This document shows positions 60,644 to 64,000 of a stretch of 64,000 bases of DNA, one piece after another. The stretch is from Hymenolepis diminuta (lineage: Eukaryota; Platyhelminthes; Cestoda; Cyclophyllidea; Hymenolepididae). Under the pieces are notes generated by a model, which had not been told where the DNA came from, did not search any database, and saw nothing but the letters and a program-made list of their open reading frames with translations. Made by a program: the position numbers and the translations under genes. The stretch spans positions 254,187 through 318,186 of the forward strand of contig CAADRB010000056.1 in assembly GCA_900708905.1 (NCBI GenBank). Reading direction: 5' to 3'. Numbering within the stretch: position 1 is the stretch's first letter; each line of letters opens with the position of its first letter.

Positions 60644-62737
60644 TCAATTACGAAGTAAGAGAAGCACCAAAAAGTCATCCACAAATGCAAGATTAGAAGA
60701 CAACCTGGGCGCAGAAAACTTGAGTAAACTTATGGCAAAGCTACTCGGAGTGAGAAGCAGAATCGTATACTTTGAAGATTCATCGGAATAATTGGAAAAC
60801 GGGACTAAGAAACCAGCTCTTTGTTTAAGGCGTAGATAAGAAACAAGACAAGTAATCGGCCGCCTCTTGGCTTCAATTTTCATCTCTCCACTACCACCCT
60901 TCTCCGATTCTTGACTTGGCTGTAAAGCTAACAAAACTGAGAAAGGAGGTGGAGAAGAGTTTGAGGAATACGCAAGAGCTTTTCCAATCTGCTCAATCGC
61001 GTCAGCCATCCATGTTGCTTCAGTTCGGGCCTGATGTGGCATCTGAAGATTTAAATCACCATCCTGTGAAACAAAAGACGGACATTTTGAAAGTTCCTTT
61101 GAGAGAGTTTCATCTCCAACCACATGAAAACAGCGGAACTGAAAGAGTGACTTCTTTGTGTAGAGTCTAGCACTCCAAATATGTGGTCGGAGAAAAGCTT
61201 CCAGATCGGGCATAGTAGTGATGGAAGAGAGAACTGGATCGCTGAGATCTGACATATCTTGGCGGAGGAAACTATCAATCGGCGAAGCACCCCGACCAAA
61301 CCATGATGATTGCCCTTGTGGTGGACGTCGTGTCAGCGGATTGATACGATTTGAGGATTCCATTTGTCTAGGAAGGTTCCTTCTTTGCCTTGAATCTTCA
61401 GCAGAAAGATTGCTCTGAAAGAGCGCTGGATTCGGGTCAGCATTACCGCGCATTAGATCAAAAGCTGTCGCTGCGAACTGACTGGAAAATGCGAGGGAAT
61501 TTCCCCTAAGATTTGGGATCAATTCTTGCACAATAGGGAAAGGATTTGGGAGAGGCATTAAAGAAGATTGCCGAGGAGGTGGTATAACTTCCTTCATTAG
61601 TTCGCCCTCTATAAAATCCACCATGAGTTTTCGATCTGGATATCGAGACGCGAGATTCTTCAATTGCTGGTTGACTTCTTCCGCTACTTCTATGCTTTGA
61701 AAGGTAGCCACCGCGTAGTTCTGCCTATATTGCCAATCCAGCTTAACCAAAGTTCCAAATTGATTTAGAAAACATTCCAACTCTTCAGCATCTCGCCAAT
61801 TATCTAAACCGCTGATATAGAGGACATTCGAAAGGAGAGGTTTTCCATAACCAATCTTGCAATGATATGAACGGATGCTATTTCCGTTCATCTTGTTTTT
61901 CGCCTGAATAGCCATGTCTAAATTTACAAAACGGACGAAGGCATAGGCATGGGAATTATTTGGATGTTTTACATCGACTTGCTCAACACCCCCACATCGT
62001 TCGAAAGCATGTCGAACTTCAGCATCTGCAATATCTGGCTCTAAACTTCCGACAAAGAGTGTACGAGTTGCTTTCGGGTCATTTAGAGGTTCATGTTCCA
62101 TGGAATCTGGACGGTTACCTCGTCCATAGTTATAGGGACGACGATTAGATGAACGAATGGGGGATCGTGATCGTTCTTCAAGATCAGATGAACGATGAAC
62201 AGAGGACGAAGTAGGTTTTGAATAGGAAAATCCATGATGTTGATGGGGCGAATTTGATTTTTCATGTCTCCTCCCTATTCCGCGCATTAGAGATTCCCTC
62301 TCATCCCAGATTTCAACGTTGAATGACCGATCACAGATGTAAACCTGGCTTTTGTTTTTGAGAGCCCGATGAGCGTCATCTGAATGACTAAATGAGTTAA
62401 AAATATTTCAATCATAAAATATTACTCAAAGTTCATGAAAATCTTCAAAATGTTGCCCTCACCGAAAATTTATGATTGCAAGCCGTCGATCAGATGATTT
62501 AAATGTGCGAATTTCCACATCTCTAAAGGGTAAGAAGGCCTTGCGCAATTGTTCTTGTACATAGTCCGCATCATAATTGAGGGAAATTTTTCGTACACAA
62601 AGACATCGAAAGCTTTGGTGGTGACTTGAGCTAGTTTCAGGACTGTGATTATCATAAGAACGCTCCCGACGCCTCTTTGAACTACTTTCACAACTATCCC
62701 GAGGATCTCTTTCTCTTCTAATCTCATCTCGAGCCAT
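60644..62737 (-). CDS. Spenito/RBM15-type RNA-binding protein (three RRMs and SPOC)
   Basis: Two exons, 62737-62463 and 62387-60644, with a 75-bp intron, give 672 residues. RRM1 (about 46-118) crosses the intron, with LCVRKISLNYDADYVQEQL and LAIINFRHSDDAHRAL. An Arg/Ser-rich linker follows. RRM2 (about 199-271) has TLFVGSLEPDIADAEVR and YAFVRFVNLD. RRM3 (about 278-352) has VLYISGLDNWRDAEELE and YAVATFQS. The C-terminal SPOC domain (about 490-655) has IWSARLYTKKSLFQFRCFHV, FSVLLAL and LVSYLRLKQRAGFL. This order defines the spenito/RBM15 branch of the split-ends family: nuclear proteins that recruit the m6A writer to RNA and affect splicing. It is shorter than fly spenito (793) or human RBM15 (977). 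ATG at 62737 is the first in frame. RBM15B or a short SPEN are alternatives, less likely given the size. Confidence 0.93.
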
Positions 62738-63874
62738 AGTATTTAACAGAGATATTTTATATATTAAATATTAGAAAATAGCAAATCATAAGCAGTCACT
62801 TAAATATACGCGCACGCTATGAACATACTCAACAAATACCTTAAATTTATAATTACCATAATTTTGCCAAACATAAAATTTGGTAACCATAAGTTCACAA
62901 CTTTGAGTATATATTCTCAAAGTTATTATCTTTATATCCCACAATTTACTAAAAAATCTGTGTACGTGTTATAGTTCACTTTGCCGAATTTATCCTTATG
63001 AGAAATTCATGAATTTCACAGCTAATTAATAAAAACATCTCGGAAAACATTATAACATTATTTGAATGTGCTAAGTATGCTGAAAATAATTGAGTAATAA
63101 TGTACATTCCTTCACTGTAGTTTTCTTTGATATTGAATTATCCAACAGCGTTTCGTGTTAATCGAGTGTAGTTTTAAAGTTTATCCGACAGAACATATTT
63201 TAAATTGTGAATATGACCTCATATAACTGTAGAATTCTTTTATTTATGAGGTTTCGTCAAGAATCACTCTTTTATTCCACAGTGGAATAACATTATTTGT
63301 ACTCAAGAAACTTTTAGGAGTTAAAACGTTATTTTAAAAGCAACATAGAATTATTATAGATTTGCTGCATACACAATAAATTGAATAATACGTGAAAATG
63401 TGATCAGGTCCGTTTCATTTTGCTACTATCTGTATTCATGAGATAAACTGCCCTGTTGCTTCCACCAGCGAAGCTATTTATTTAACTAATATAAACTTCA
63501 ATGTGCTAGTTTTAAAGGCATTTAGATTATGATACAAGATTGGGAAAGTTAGAAAGTTTGTGATAGAACACAATAAATGCGTATCTTCCTTAATGCCTTC
63601 AAAATAAGGCTTTTGTCCAGGTTGGCTTTGTCTTTATTTTGAAATCCAAAACATTTGAGTATTTGTGCAGTGTTCCCTGCTTACCACACCTATTTATATC
63701 GGACATGATGTTAAAAGCATGATTTATGATTTGAATACAAGTTTTCAAGCTCGAGCCATTTGTGAAACCAGTTGTCATTACCTTAATATCGTCTGTAATT
63801 TGACAACATTTTAATATTGATACCACCACATTGTATCAGAACTGTAATGCTGATGCGAAAGTCAAGATACTAGC
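62738..63874. other. Upstream region of the spenito-like gene
   Basis: AT-rich sequence that should hold the minus-strand promoter. No motif or gene was recognised; the open frame at 63599-63829 shows nothing familiar. Confidence 0.45.
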
Positions 63875-64000
63875 TGTTACAACGCTATGATCTAGCGGAG
63901 CCACATCGATCGAATAGATGGAATAGGTTAAGTCACTCGTGTCGTCAGATCAGTTTGCGGATGGCAGGCAAGCCACCCCCCCTCCCCCCCAATTTATTAA
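63875..64000 (+). mobile_element. Family-A LTR-like element, cut by the window end
   Basis: Starts TGTTACAACGCTATGATC and continues GAGCCACATCGATCGAATAG, AAGTCACTCGTGTC and CAATTTATTAA, the first 126 bp of the element seen at 26945 and 27486. A C-rich insertion lies at about 63976-63989. The rest is outside the window. Confidence 0.8.

Noticed and set aside
1..64000. CRISPR arrays, rRNA genes and intact tRNA genes
   Set aside because: No regularly spaced short repeats, no rRNA-like conserved blocks and no complete cloverleaf were seen.

Overview
The window reads as AT-rich nuclear DNA of an animal, most likely a parasitic flatworm (tapeworm or fluke). The reasons are split genes that mix very short introns (45, 64 and 75 bp) with introns of several kilobases, splice acceptors lying only 4 to 11 nt before start codons (as expected where spliced-leader trans-splicing occurs), and a decayed Gypsy-type retrotransposon whose Gag, RT and integrase resemble flatworm elements. 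The group is inferred from these traits; no species marker is present.

Layout. (1) 24-105 (+) is the last coding exon of an unidentified gene that starts outside the window. (2) 5514-24538 (-) is a cation diffusion facilitator of the manganese type, with nine exons recognised, both DxxxD metal sites and the C-terminal cytoplasmic domain; its first exon was not found. (3) 26170-28212 is a cluster of one LTR family: three complete solo LTR-like copies with perfect 5-bp target-site duplications and one decayed copy. Two opposed copies are identical over about 313 bp. A solo LTR of a second family follows at 28401-28695, also with a perfect target-site duplication. (4) 30132-30836 (+) is an intronless OTUD3-like OTU deubiquitinase. 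(5) 31009-55139 (+) is VPS15/PIK3R4, the regulatory pseudokinase of the class III PI3-kinase VPS34. It was rebuilt here as 20 exons with fully consistent phases, coding about 1,691 residues. It starts 172 bp after the OTU stop codon, with a poly(A) signal and a splice acceptor in between, so the two may be one polycistronic unit. (6) 56670-60000 (+) is a dead Gypsy element with polypurine tract and 3' LTR. (7) 60644-62737 (-) is a spenito/RBM15-type protein with three RRMs and a SPOC domain, the m6A-writer accessory family. (8) 63875-64000 is a further copy of the first LTR family, cut by the window end.

The four recognised host genes serve different housekeeping functions: metal transport, ubiquitin removal, autophagy/endosomal PI3P signalling and mRNA methylation or splicing. 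Only the OTU-VPS15 pair shows a spacing that suggests shared transcription. Large introns and spacers hold old LTR fragments, dispersed repeats, possible tRNA-derived SINE relics and one unidentified decayed coding sequence inside a VPS15 intron. Two runs of N (15920-15942 and 46067-46116) are assembly gaps. All exon borders were read by eye from GT/AG sites, reading phase and remembered family features, with no alignment run.
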